The translations under genes and the position numbers were made by a program. The notes beneath the pieces were generated by a model that saw nothing but the letters and a program-made list of their open reading frames with translations, had not been told where the DNA came from and made no database searches. From Patiria pectinifera (taxonomy: Eukaryota > Echinodermata > Asteroidea > Valvatida > Asterinidae), in NCBI GenBank assembly GCA_029964075.1, contig CM057136.1:15178381-15242380 (forward strand): DNA of 64,000 nt, read 5' to 3'. Positions 48,318-58,033 of this stretch are shown one piece after another. The number at the start of each line of letters is the position of its first letter. The first letter of the stretch is position 1.

Positions 48318-48419
48318 CTTTGAGATGCAGACGGGAGTGCCGTCCCCGCCCATAAATCTTAACCCGAAAGGTGGGCCTCCGGTCATCCGCACCTTAAGTA
48401 GCACCCCTTGTGTCGTCAT
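48318..48419 (-). CDS. SYNPO2-like: First coding exon of the synaptopodin-2-like gene: first half of the PDZ domain
   Basis: ATG at 48419, 34 codons, phase-0 donor (AAG|gtaaat). It encodes MTTQGVLLKVRMTGGPPFGL, then RFMGGDGTPVCISK. GGPPFGLRF is the carboxylate-binding loop of the PDZ fold, and MTGG(A/P)P(W/F)G is the form seen in synaptopodin-2 proteins. The start is chosen because it is the only ATG at the right distance before the first PDZ strand. A CRE-like TGACGTC overlaps the region just upstream. Confidence 0.85.
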
Positions 48420-48904
48420 GATGACGTCTAATCAGTTTATCCTGTTTTCAAGAAAACGGACCAGAGTTTGAGTTCAAGGCTTCAGGATGAGGTTGGCATG
48501 TTCAAGACGTGACTGAGCGAGATGGATGGTATCTTTCTAGTTCTTACTAAACCAAAATCGAGTCTCGTAGCTATTTTTCTTTGTATAGAGCACTGCTTCT
48601 GAGGCGCTTTTTATTTCAGTATCTCGTTCAGTCCTTCAAAAACTCACCCCCAGGACTCAACTCTCACTTCTTGATCGCAATCCTGGCCCTTCCGCGGCGA
48701 GACATCGGGGACCTATAGTTTGGTACTCGCGTAGTGTAGATCCGAAGGCATCATCATCATCATCATACTGAGCTGAGCGAAACGGTCGCCATTCGGCAGG
48801 AAGGGCCGACCGAGATGCACTCGTTTTAATGGCTCGACCTTTGCGGAATGCCAAACTCGCTGACTGTGACCTGACGCACCACGCTGCGTAGTCTGTCTTC
48901 GTCA

Positions 48905-49262
48905 CTTTCACCGTATGTGTATTTGTTACATCCCAACTGCAGCAACTGTCCCAACTCAAGTTCAGGCAGTCCCAACTGGGTCGACACAGTTGGGCATGCC
49001 CAACTATCATCTTTCCAACCATAGGAACACGATAACCCCATCTTGTACTTCCAATTCCTGACAAAAATTGTTGACAACCTTGTTTATGCAAACTTTTGCT
49101 GTTCATACAAACATGGTCAGTTTGTAAACAAAAGAAGGTCCATAAATGGGCACGCCTATAGGGGACTGCTCCAAGTATATAGTTGGGACTGCCCAACTAT
49201 AGTTGGGGCAGTTGCTTTAGTTAGTTGGAATGGGACTTGTTCACACACGTATACACCTTGAG
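48905..49262. mobile_element. Foldback/MITE-like element
   Basis: Imperfect inverted arms: GCAACTGTCCCAACTCAAG and GGCAGTCCCAACT at 48942-48977 match the reverse complement of 49181-49215. Outer parts (CCGTATGTGTATTTGTTACA versus the complement of TGTTCACACACGTATACACC) also pair. CCCAACT and AGTTGGG words recur throughout. It sits about 0.5 kb upstream of the start codon at 48419. Confidence 0.65.
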
Positions 49263-49608
49263 AACCGACCCAGGTGTTTTCGGATTACAAATCGGCAAAT
49301 TAATAATTGGGAAAATATAAAGGATAGTGAGTGCAAACGCGTCAAGACTGATTACGGCACCTTCCCCGCCGAGACTTTTTCTTTATTGTAGGTTACAATA
49401 ATCTACTTTCTGCGAACTCAAGCTGTAATTAAATTTTGCTTCTTCAGGTTTTTAACTTTCCGGGTATTGCTTGACATTCTGTTGTTGAAACAAACTGAGA
49501 CAAAATGTTTGAAGTTATAGTTTTTTTTCCCCAATAGTACCTACAGCTAATTTGCATCCTACTTAAAATTTTGAGCAATATTTGTTGCTTCAAACAAACA
49601 CAATTTAA

Positions 49609-50123
49609 AGGGAATATACATCATTTGCTTTTGCTGTAATTTTCAGAAATGGATGGAATTTGGGGTTGGAAATATATAGCAAACATAGTTACACTGACTT
49701 TTTTGAGGTTTTGGGTTCGAAAATGCTATAAAAACCATCAGAAAAACAATCATTTTCCTGTAGTCTGGTTCCCTGACTCAATATAAGAAGAAACAGAGCA
49801 GTCTACATACATTGGGGAATTGTAAGGTCAGGGAACCAGTCTAGCTGGCTTGTACCCGTTCATAGGTGTGTAGTCAATTGCAAACAAGTGCGATGGTCAA
49901 TTGGGGCCAGTATTTGAAAAAAACCCAGTTTTTTCCAACGCTGGTCGGCCGACCAGCGTTGGAAATTGATACAAAAATACCACTTTTCTTGAAAATGACA
50001 GTATACCAGGTGCCATGATTTTACAGGATACTTTAAGCTGTCATTCACTAATAGTCCAGCAAGGTATTTCAAAATGATTTGGTAGTTTTATTTTTTGATG
50101 TTTGCAAATGTTGTATTTTCCCT
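49609..50123. mobile_element. TTAA-flanked non-autonomous element, copy B
   Basis: 515 bp, left end AGGGAATATACATCATTTGC, right end the complement of AGGGAAAATACAACATTTGC. It is flanked by TTAA (49605-49608 and 50124-50127). A perfect 28-bp palindrome at about 49937-49964 (CCAACGCTGGTCGG and its complement) is partly eroded in copy A. Confidence 0.8.
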
Positions 50124-50795
50124 TTAACAGGAAGCTAATGGTCATACGTACATTGTTAACCGGGATGAGGCAAATAGCCTGGCGGATATAATTAATTAAT
50201 TAATCGATTGATTGATAAACCATCATTTCCTTTGGAATATGACATTACTGTTACTAGTAGTACTGTGCATAAGTCTATTTTCAGTAATACTAACTAAAAT
50301 ACAATTCCCTGAGCTCTGAATAATGACATGAATAAAATTCTTATAGTTACATGGAGATGCCTGTTGAAAATCAGATCTTCGAACACAATTAATGCAATTC
50401 AAGAGATTTTTTCAATCACTCATAAACGAAAATAGTTGAGAGCTTTTTTTCGGTGAAATTATATGTCTATTTTGCAACATAAAACTGAATAGGCCTATAC
50501 ATTTGTAATTATAAATGGACTTAGATTTACGATTCAATACACCTTTGTGTAATTAGTAGAGTAATTTACTATTTTGTTTCCTCTACGTTTTTCTTGCTTT
50601 TGGTTGTTGCAGTTGCAAAAGCTCGTTCAGGATGATCATTTAAAATATATATATATAATTCAACGTATTTCTGAATTTTTTTTTTTTTCACGCACACACC
50701 GATATTACTACAAATCTATTAAAAGCAATTCACCCCAAAAAGCAAAGCTAATTAGAAACAAGACCCCTTTTGCGAGATACAAAACATTAACACTG

Positions 50796-50979
50796 CTAAC
50801 TCTCTGTCGGAATCGCGCAGATTTCAAACGGCGCGGGCGCATGCGTAACTCTGTGACACGCCTTGAAGGCTACTGGCTCAGCGCCCTCTGGCGTCCGGAA
50901 GGTGTACACATGATGAAGCAGGTGAATAAGATGAACAGCTCCATACGAGCCAGTTGCTCCCCAAGACACACAAGGCGAC
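50796..50979 (-). pseudogene. CYP2-like cytochrome P450, isolated frameshifted last exon
   Basis: From a minus-strand acceptor (gttcacgtcacag) the frame reads RLVCLGEQLARMELFILFT, the heme-thiolate loop and L-helix start of CYP2-type P450s (Cys codon 50966-50968). About 20 codons in, near 50911-50922, one base is missing. The next frame continues as TFRTPEGAEPV, then APAPFEICAIP, the usual CYP2 C-terminus, to a stop at 50796-50798. The Arg two residues before the heme Cys in the GxRxC motif is Leu (codon 50972-50974). No other P450 exon was found in the next several kb on this strand. Frameshift, lost Arg and isolation indicate a pseudogene fragment; an assembly indel could explain only the first. 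Confidence 0.82.
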
Positions 50980-51825
50980 CTGTGACGTGAACAAAATGTG
51001 CAAAGGTCTATACATTAACATTATTCTTAGAGAGTTCTGAGAACCATGGAACTGATTTGAAGACTTGTGGCACTGAACCTCTGGACTCGGAGCTTCCAAT
51101 TCTGAGCATTTTGGCGCTATTTAGCTTGTTGTGGTGGGATCCTTTTTTTTTTCAAAATGGCTAGTTTTCCAGTTTAGGAAACATAATTCGTTTTAGGGGT
51201 GCTCTTCTTTGGGTGAGAATATCTCAAAAAGTCAACTGTCAACCCACCAAAAATGTATAAGAAAATGAAAGATGACATGTTGATCATCATTTTTTTTTCT
51301 GTGGAGCCTGAACACCTGTGAGATTTCTAAGTGTTTTAAATAGAATTTTGAAGAACGGGTAAATAATCACTATATGGGATTTTTCATACTCGGATGAACC
51401 TTCAAAGATTTTGCCTGCGAACATCGAAATGTCTGTGTGCTGCTTGGGTCAGTCAAAATATAGTATTACATAACTCTTACAAATCGGCCTTGGCAACCAC
51501 AAGACTGAAATCACGTTATCGTCAGATACAGGTAGGACTGCTCGTCTTTATATTGCTCTGGATTCACTATTATTATTATTATTACTATTATTTTTTGGAC
51601 CAGGACAAATCTTACAAACAAATATGACAAATAAAAACAAGCACATAAACATTAAGGAAAACGAAAAAAGAAGAAAAAGAACCAATAAAGAAGTTAACAA
51701 ACAAACCATCGAACAAATCAATAAGTAAATAAGTAGACAATAAAATGAAGAAAAAAAAACATTAAATAATATATTAAATAACATTAAAAAAAAAACAATA
51801 GTAGAGGGCAACTAGGGGGAGACTC

Positions 51826-51865
51826 TGACTGACTGACTAACTGACTGACTGAATGAATGAATGAG
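51826..51865 (+). repeat. Tetranucleotide microsatellite (CTGA/AATG)
   Basis: Tandem CTGA units with one CTAA, turning into GAATGAATGAATGA. Confidence 0.85.
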
Positions 51866-53000
51866 GGTGGTGTATGCAGGAGGGGAGCTAGACCGTGAAA
51901 GGGGAACAAACAAAGGACAAAACTAACGACACTACACGGGTCATACGGACAACAGAAGTAAACTGAATTACTGTTGCTCGGAAGCATCCTGCCCCACGTA
52001 TGATGAAGGACGAAAAGAGGATTAAAAGAAACGCAGAGGACATGGACTGGGAGCATAACAAGGCCTATATAAGGCCCCCCCCCCCCCAAAAAAGTCTCCG
52101 GTTTCTGGTATGCGCGCGCGCGCGTCGCCGTAGCCATGCGCGTCGGCAAAATGAAAAAGTTTTTTTTTCAATGAAAGATGATGTCTCAAAATCGCCAAAC
52201 TCACTGGTTTGACTGGAATCCTGCTGCTGCACAATTTTAACGTGTTTTTAGATGGGGTTATGGTCGAGAATAAGCTTTATGTGGCCTCTCTGGACTCCCA
52301 TATATTTGCACTAAGTTTAGTCGGGCACCATTTGCAGTCATCAGCCGACATTTGAAGCAAAAAAATCAGGTAAAAAAAAAAAAGCCGCGTCGCCGCACCA
52401 CTTTTTTGGGCAAGCTCCATACCAGATACTGGAGACTTTTTTTTGTTGGCCTAATTACGACCTTGCATACGCCTAAAGCGTTACTTTTCTTATGATGCTT
52501 TTGATGTAGCGAATTAGGAATTTATAAGAACAGACATTGGACAAATCAAATCCAAACACAGGAAACTTAAACTCCGCTTCCAAATAATTTAATATGACTA
52601 CAGAAAATGGTACAGAAAGTCATGATGAAGCCAACGCCCTGAAGCCAACTGCCACGAACAATGAATACGGGCGTGCTTATATAGCCACACAAGATTAGGA
52701 GGGTATTAGGAGGGTATACATGTATACTAGAAGATGTTCAGGTGTTTCACCTACAAGCCTAGGCTTAAGTGCACAGCCTTGTACTCTTTAATATATATTT
52801 TTATTCCCTATATTAACCTTAATTTAATTAATAATCTTCAAAGTACATTTATTATTTCTTACTGGTGGTACTTAGGCCTACCTTAATTATTTTCTTCACT
52901 TAAATATCACTGTCTTGTGCTTATATAATCCCACCTTGTATTGGTTTATTGGAGAGTTCAGAATACGTGTCTAGTAAATTGAAAAATTGAGTAGATAATT

Positions 53001-53164
53001 GTGTACTATTCCCGTAACATGAATAAACAAGACAATCTGTTACACGTAATTCATCGACGTGCCTGGGGTTATTTTAATATTGGCTTGTTTTGAGTTTAAC
53101 ACTGATTCATTTTGTATTGACAAAAACACTACTTTTTTTGCCGGCCAACTGCGTAGCGGCCATC
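53001..53164 (+). repeat. Dispersed repeat, copy 1
   Basis: It shares AATAAACAAGACAATCTGTT, TATTTTAATATTGG and CTGCGTAGCGGCCATC, in the same order and orientation, with 57855-58033. The two copies flank the sulfotransferase gene. Confidence 0.7.
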
Positions 53165-54597
53165 GGGGGTGGGGGGGGGGGGTGGACACCATCTTTCAAT
53201 GGGGCGCTCTTCAAAGTGGACAATATTGGATAATACGTGGCGCTCAGTGGTGTGGTGGGTAACAACTTTTTACGGGTGGAAGGCCTTCACTACGCCGCTG
53301 GCTTTCTACTTCGACTTTGATAAAAACTGAGATGTAACACTCGTTTCTTTAGGCACAGGAGTAATGACTGCAGCTTTCCACTTGGTATGGAACACCCTCA
53401 TGCAAACATGTCATAGATATGTTGGTTAGTGGCTCGGCCAGTTCAGAAAAAAAATGACTTGGACAAAATGTGCAAGGGTCTTTAAAAGTGATTTTCGTCT
53501 TCTCCTCCTGGATCGGCTTTCGTTTTCAAGAGATATGTTGCCTCACCTTACGATTTTGTAAAGTGTTATCCTTACATCGATAGTACCCATAGATTCTTAG
53601 AGGCATACCCTCAAAACTGACAGCACTGGCTCCAGTCAGACTTATTTACAACAGATACAACTTTCAAGCCGGTGTTCCCTGTAGCCTAAACCGGCACTCA
53701 TTCATATTGATAACTAATTAATAAGTACAGTAACAAGGAATGGTGCAATCAACCATGGCATCTGAACGCAGTCATCGTGATATAGACCTTATGCATTAAG
53801 GCGGAGTCAGAGGGCAATAGTTTTATATAGAGCCTGGCTATGCATAAGTAAACGTCTTGTGCATTCAATGTTACTAGATTAAAATCACAAAGAACACCCT
53901 CCGAGTCATCAATATTATACCATGCACTCATGAAAATTAACGTATCACAAAAGTTGCATGGGCACATCATCATGCAATTTTAAAGAGCAGATCCTGGAGG
54001 AATAGCATGTTCTTCCAAAAAGATAATCAAAGATACATGTATAATGGAACCTGTAAGTAACCACTTGATGAAATTATGACTAGCCTGTTTTGTCCCGTCA
54101 CTGCACTCGTTAGGTAGTAGCCGCGGGACTGCACGGCTTTATACCGCTCTGAATTCACTACTGACCTTTGTACCTTAAGAGTTTTTTTTCCTTTGTAGTC
54201 ACGTGGGGTGAACATGTTTATCTAGGGAGATCATCCTTACTAGTTTGGCTTCTTGTATCAGTCGTCGCCGCACAAAAGGAACTATCGATCTTGGAGCTTC
54301 GGTGAGTTGCAGTTTTGGGCCTCTGAAAGTTCGTCGGGACAACGGGTAGCGAGGGTCAACAGATCGACTTAAATTTATAGCTATACATGTGTAATTGTAG
54401 AATATGAAGAAGGTATTTCCATATTTCTGTAACAAATAACGATCGCGATATTAGACTGACTATCTCTGAACATACGTAAGGCGTCTGTTGGTGATTCAAG
54501 TGCCCGGTTCCCGTTGATGAATTATTGAGAATGATGCTCTGATGATGTGAATACAAGGAACTGTCACCTGTGCTGACGACCATTTCATTTTTGAGCG

Positions 54598-54697
54598 ATG
54601 GGAGTTTGTGGCCTACCTAACTCCAAACTAATACACGTACCCCTGTTTTGTATCTTGTGTCTCATCATCTGCATCTTCAAATGGACCGATATCAAAG
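54598..54697 (+). CDS. CHST: Sulfotransferase exon 1: cytosolic tail and signal anchor
   Basis: ATG in the context gcgATGG, 33 codons plus one base, donor AAAG|gtaaga. It encodes MGVCGLPNSK, then a hydrophobic LIHVPLFCILCLIICIF and KWTD. A short tail plus one membrane segment fits a type II Golgi protein. Confidence 0.85.
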
Positions 54698-55025
54698 GTA
54701 AGACTTGGAAGTATCAGTGAAAGAAATGTGTTTTGAAGTTTGGTTTGGTAATTGTGTGTGTTCGATGAAAGCTAGTCTAACTTCGGCAGGGACATCACAA
54801 GGGAAGGGGATTAAAGATGTGAACGGGTGCATGAATGTTATCGTCTGTAAGCAGAAGGGGACTGTGAATCGGAATGGGAACTTATAAAATTATAGATTTC
54901 CGAACGCTTTAACCGCTTTGCAATCTAAATCTTTTCTTTTTTTCTTGGAATGGGCGGAAATCTTGGTTGGTAGGTGAACACATCCCACACTGTATGTCAC
55001 AGGGTTTGTCCGCGTATTATTTCAG

Positions 55026-55180
55026 CCCCGACCATCTTCAAGCCCACGCAAATCAGCGGCCAGCAGCACCGAGTAGATGTGAGCCACTCGCAGGCCGGGA
55101 CGTCACTCGATGGCGGGCCAACTCAGCAGCAGAATGAGGTCCGGGAGAATGGAAGAGAGAGCCAAAATGCACGACAAAAA
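55026..55180 (+). CDS. CHST: Sulfotransferase exon 2: stem region
   Basis: Phase 1 in (tattatttcag), phase 0 out (AAAAA|gtttgt, a weak donor). It encodes a hydrophilic Gln/Ser/Gly-rich stem with no fold. Phase agreement with both neighbours supports it. Confidence 0.75.
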
Positions 55181-55670
55181 GTTTGTATTTTAGTCTTCAT
55201 GTTTGTCTTGTTTGACCGACGACCTGGGGTGTGAATTTTGCGCAGTCACGACGCCCTTGCCATAGTCTACGTAGTTTTGCTTTGGTAAAGTGTTGCAAGT
55301 CTTTCAAAATAATCATCCTAATCACCACTAGTCCACCACCACGCGCTATCCCCACCGGAATTACAATCATAATCACCAATGACATCACCACATCATCATC
55401 ACCGCTCCGTTGTCACAGAGTTGTAATCTAGCCCATGTAGTGCAAGTCAAATCACATGTCAAGTCACATGTCAAATCACCAGTTAAAGGTAGAAGAGCAA
55501 ACGATGAGAAAAGATTGCCTTTTTGAAATTCATTTACATGGCTTTTCGCGACATGATGAGAGTGAAAAAAATTCAATCATCGAAAAACACCATCGTCATC
55601 ACCATCACCAACATAGTCATAAATATAACCATCCCATCTTTCAACCATATCCCCCAATCAAATTAATTAG

Positions 55671-55868
55671 GAGCAAGACAACGGCGAGATAAGTGCACCA
55701 GACGAGTTTATGGAGCAACAGGCTGTCGTTCAGTCAGAACGCCGAAGACATCTCAGAGAGGTCTGCAGTAACCATCCAGAGCTCTCCCAAGGCAGTATCA
55801 ACGCCATCACTCTGAGACACATGTTTGTGCACGACAAGTATAAGATCCTCTTCTGCTCAGTCCCAAAG
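55671..55868 (+). CDS. CHST: Sulfotransferase exon 3: start of the catalytic domain
   Basis: Phase 0 at both ends (acceptor taattag, donor AAG|gtatgt). It encodes the helix SERRRHLREVC, then FVHDKYKILFCSVPK, ending in the PK of the PAPS-binding loop. The intron inside this loop is also seen in other HNK-1-family genes. Confidence 0.88.
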
Positions 55869-55889
55869 GTATGTTTGACTCATTCTTCG

Positions 55890-56176
55890 GGGAGTCAGGT
55901 TGGCGTAGCGGTACTTTCCTCGCCTTCCACCGCTGTGACCCGGGTTCGAATCCCGCCTGGATTCAGTCCCTACCTGATTCCGTGGGTTTTACTCAGAATA
56001 TTCTTCTGGGCTTTTCCTCCCACCTCTAAAACTGTAATTTTTTCTCATTGTTTTCCCTCCACAGGTTTCTTCAGGCTTGCGAGCTACAGTGCTTAGGGCG
56101 CTTTTGAGGAATCCTTGGTTTCATTACCAAAAATGATTAATAATAATGATAATACTACTTCTAATAATAATAATAA
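55890..56176 (+). mobile_element. tRNA-derived SINE, copy 2
   Basis: tRNA-like head with A-box region TGGCGTAGCGG and B-box GGGTTCGAATCCCGCC. The body is shared with copy 1 (TTCAGTCCCTACCTGATTCC, AGAATATTCTTCTGGG, CAGGTTTCTTCAGGCTTGCG). The tail is a simple AAT repeat. Inserted in intron 3 of the sulfotransferase, same strand. Confidence 0.88.
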
Positions 56177-56539
56177 AACAAGGTTCTCTGAAGTCTAAAG
56201 ATAAAAAATATACACCAATTGCCTTCGTTGGTTTCAATGTTAAAAGAGTTGCAAAACAATGGCGTTACTGGCGTGCGGGGGATTTGGGGTTCTTGAGGGG
56301 GACTCATGGATTTTAAACGAAAGCTCGATCACTTTTGCCTTCCTATAAATTCTGAGCGAGAGGAGGCGTGCCCCAATTCCCACGGTTACGCCACTGCTGG
56401 CAAAAATTATCAAGGCAGAAAATACTCTCAGCGGAATGCCATTTCACAAGCAGGTAGGCCCCTAGGCCAATTCCTGGTTTAAGCGTGGAGAGTATAAAAC
56501 ATATGCTGTTTTGTTGTTCGTACATTTACAAAAATCTAG

Positions 56540-57211
56540 ACTGCATGCAGTAACTGGAAGCGGGTTCTCATGGTTCTGGGAGGGGTTCGCAACCAGACGG
56601 CAGGCATCACACTAACGGAAGCCCACATGGAGAACAAGATGAAAAGGCTCATCCAGCTCAGCCCGGCCGCGCGGAAGTACAAACTGCAGACTTACACCAA
56701 GTTCATGTACGCCCGTCAACCGTTCCGCCGCATCCTATCTACCTATCTGGATAAATTTGGGGGAGAAGCGGTGTATCGACAGGAACAGCACTTTCAGGAC
56801 ATCGCTAAGGGTATCATAAAGCGGTACCGCAAGGACGCCACGACAAGAGACCTTCAAACCGGTGAGAACATCACGTGGTATGAGTGGATGGCCTATCTGA
56901 CCAACCAAACAGAGAGGGCGGGCTTCGATTCCCACTGGCTGGAGATTCACAAGGTGTGCTCGCCGTGTCAGGTCAACTACGATTACTTGGGGAAGCTCGA
57001 AACCGTTGATGACGATGCTAGATATATGCTGACGTCACTAGAGGTACAGGACAAAGCTAACTTCCCAACTGGCGATGAGCACCAGACTAACAGCTCCCAA
57101 GTCTATAATGCGTACTTTGGTCAGGTAACCAAAACATCGCTGCAAAGGCTTTGGGAACTGTACAAGTTAGATTTTGAGCTTTTTGGGTACGACAAGCCGG
57201 ACTTTTTGTGA
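56540..57211 (+). CDS. CHST: Sulfotransferase exon 4: bulk of the catalytic domain
   Basis: Phase 0 in (acaaaaatctag), stop TGA at 57209-57211, 223 codons. It begins TACSNWKRVL, completing the PAPS loop, and contains all remaining family motifs, including KFMYARQPFRRILSTYLDKF, SPCQVNYDY and the C-terminal KLDFELFGY. No break in the frame. Confidence 0.95.
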   Translation, partial: TACSNWKRVLMVLGGVRNQTAGITLTEAHMENKMKRLIQLSPAARKYKLQTYTKFMYARQPFRRILSTYLDKFGGEAVYRQEQHFQDIAKGIIKRYRKDATTRDLQTGENITWYEWMAYLTNQTERAGFDSHWLEIHKVCSPCQVNYDYLGKLETVDDDARYMLTSLEVQDKANFPTGDEHQTNSSQVYNAYFGQVTKTSLQRLWELYKLDFELFGYDKPDFL

Positions 57212-57304
57212 TGATGCTTATTGCATGAAATTTACTGCCATGCAACTTTTGTGCATGGTACACGAGTGATTATTTGTCTTTATTACGAGACATGCTTTTT
57301 TACG

Positions 57305-57675
57305 TATCTTAGACGCTTGCTTTGCAAGTGGCTATCTGCTTTTTAAAGCTTTCCATTAATATACCATTCATATCTTGTATGCATCAACTCATAATGATTG
57401 TTATTTTAAGGGTTATGGTATTTCAGTCTTTAATGCCAAGTTTCAGTTAATCGGAGAATCAGACGCTCACGTGTGCAGAGCCACACTACGAACGTCTGAT
57501 ATATTTGAACATGCAAATATTATGCAACCACGCGCGCCAGCCAATCGGAGTCGACTTTAAAAACTGTGACGTCATTTCGAGCAGAAATTCGGCCTAAGCT
57601 GTTGATTGGTCAATTGGTTGCCATAATCGCCGAATTTGCGCGCATATCTTAGACGCTTGCTTTGCAAGTGGCTAT
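57305..57675 (+). repeat. Segment bounded by a perfect 31-bp direct repeat
   Basis: Both ends carry TATCTTAGACGCTTGCTTTG followed by CAAGTGGCTAT, 340 bp apart. CTTGCTTTGCAAG within it is palindromic. The interior holds two ATTGGT-type CCAAT boxes and a TGACGTCA, and is richer in CpG than its flanks. Confidence 0.75.
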
Positions 57676-57854
57676 TTCATAGACTAAGTATCAGTTGTGC
57701 CTCGTTGTGTATGTACTCGGACGAGGGCAAGGCTTCCCTGACATAGTTGCGACATCTTTTACCGTGAGGTTGCTATCTTAAGCATACGACATATTAATCG
57801 TCAGGAAATTGTGGTGTTACAGAAGAGGATGAGCTAGAAGTATGCGAACGACTA

Positions 57855-58033
57855 ATGTGTAACAGACTATTCCTGTAACATGTACACGCTTACTGAATAA
57901 ACAAGACAATCTGTTACAGTATTACTTCACCGGCATGCTTGTTAATACATGTATTTTAATATTGGTCCTTTTTGTCTTGATACAAACACTATCTTTTGCC
58001 AAATTGAATAGACATTCTGCGTAGCGGCCATCT
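57855..58033 (+). repeat. Dispersed repeat, copy 2
   Basis: Partner of 53001-53164 in the same orientation. It includes TGAATAAACAAGACAATCTG and CTGCGTAGCGGCCATC. Confidence 0.7.

Larger units (their letters stand above)
19066..48419 (-). other. SYNPO2-like: Synaptopodin-2/CHAP-like gene, full span with alternative 5' and 3' exons
   Basis: Main form: exons 48318-48419, 32524-32675, 31777-31892, 31143-31313, 29823-30419 and 28113-29374 join in consistent phases (0, 2, 1, 1, 1) to 2400 nt, 799 aa. The N-terminus (aa 1-85) is a PDZ domain with MTGGPPFGLRF as the carboxylate-binding loop, SKIRRKSKA and EGDEVLSVNG. These match synaptopodin-2 and SYNPO2L better than other PDZ families. The rest is disordered: Thr-rich (aa 124-180), Ser/Pro-rich (180-380), then a last exon with RSD motifs, an acidic run and poly-Pro. 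No LIM domain is seen, which argues against PDLIM. Family members bundle actin and bind alpha-actinin and filamin at Z-discs and stress fibres. An alternative first exon lies at 38146-38472. An alternative, homologous 3' end uses 23761-24289 and 19126-20209. A separate downstream paralogue is the main alternative reading of that 3' end. Confidence 0.75.
48420..50795. other. 5' flank of the synaptopodin-2-like gene
   Basis: Promoter-side DNA for the minus-strand gene. It holds a foldback element (48905-49262) and the TTAA-element copy B (49609-50123). The minus-strand open frame at 48657-49196 has no recognisable product. Confidence 0.5.
50980..54597. other. Intergenic DNA before the sulfotransferase gene
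   Basis: No gene recognised. It contains simple sequence (ATT repeats near 51570, CTGA/ATGA repeats at 51826-51865, a C-run at 52075 and GCGC at 52110), a dispersed repeat (53001-53164) and a G-run at 53168-53181. Confidence 0.55.
54598..57211 (+). other. CHST: Carbohydrate sulfotransferase (HNK-1/chondroitin-4-O family), complete gene span
   Basis: Exons 54598-54697, 55026-55180, 55671-55868 and 56540-57211 join to 1125 nt, 374 aa, close to the 340-420 aa usual for CHST8-14. It transfers sulfate from PAPS to GalNAc or terminal sugars of glycans in the Golgi. Layout: short cytosolic tail, signal anchor (aa about 13-28), Ser/Gln-rich stem (about 35-107), catalytic domain (about 110-374). PAPS 5'-phosphosulfate loop VPKTACSNWKR, 3'-phosphate motif YARQPFRRILSTY, then HWLEIHKVCSPCQVNYDYLG and a C-terminal LDFELFGY, all diagnostic for Pfam Sulfotransfer_2. 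Four N-glycosylation sequons (NQT, NIT, NQT, NSS). Which CHST subtype cannot be decided. Its intron 3 carries a tRNA-SINE. Confidence 0.93.

Noticed and set aside
48657-49196. Minus-strand open frame of 179 aa upstream of the PDZ exon
   Set aside because: Half of it is made of the foldback element; the rest has an Asp run and no recognisable domain. Probably 5' flank.
55710-56096. Plus-strand frame of 128 aa running from sulfotransferase exon 3 into the intron
   Set aside because: The part after 55868 is SINE sequence; the true frame ends at the donor at 55868.
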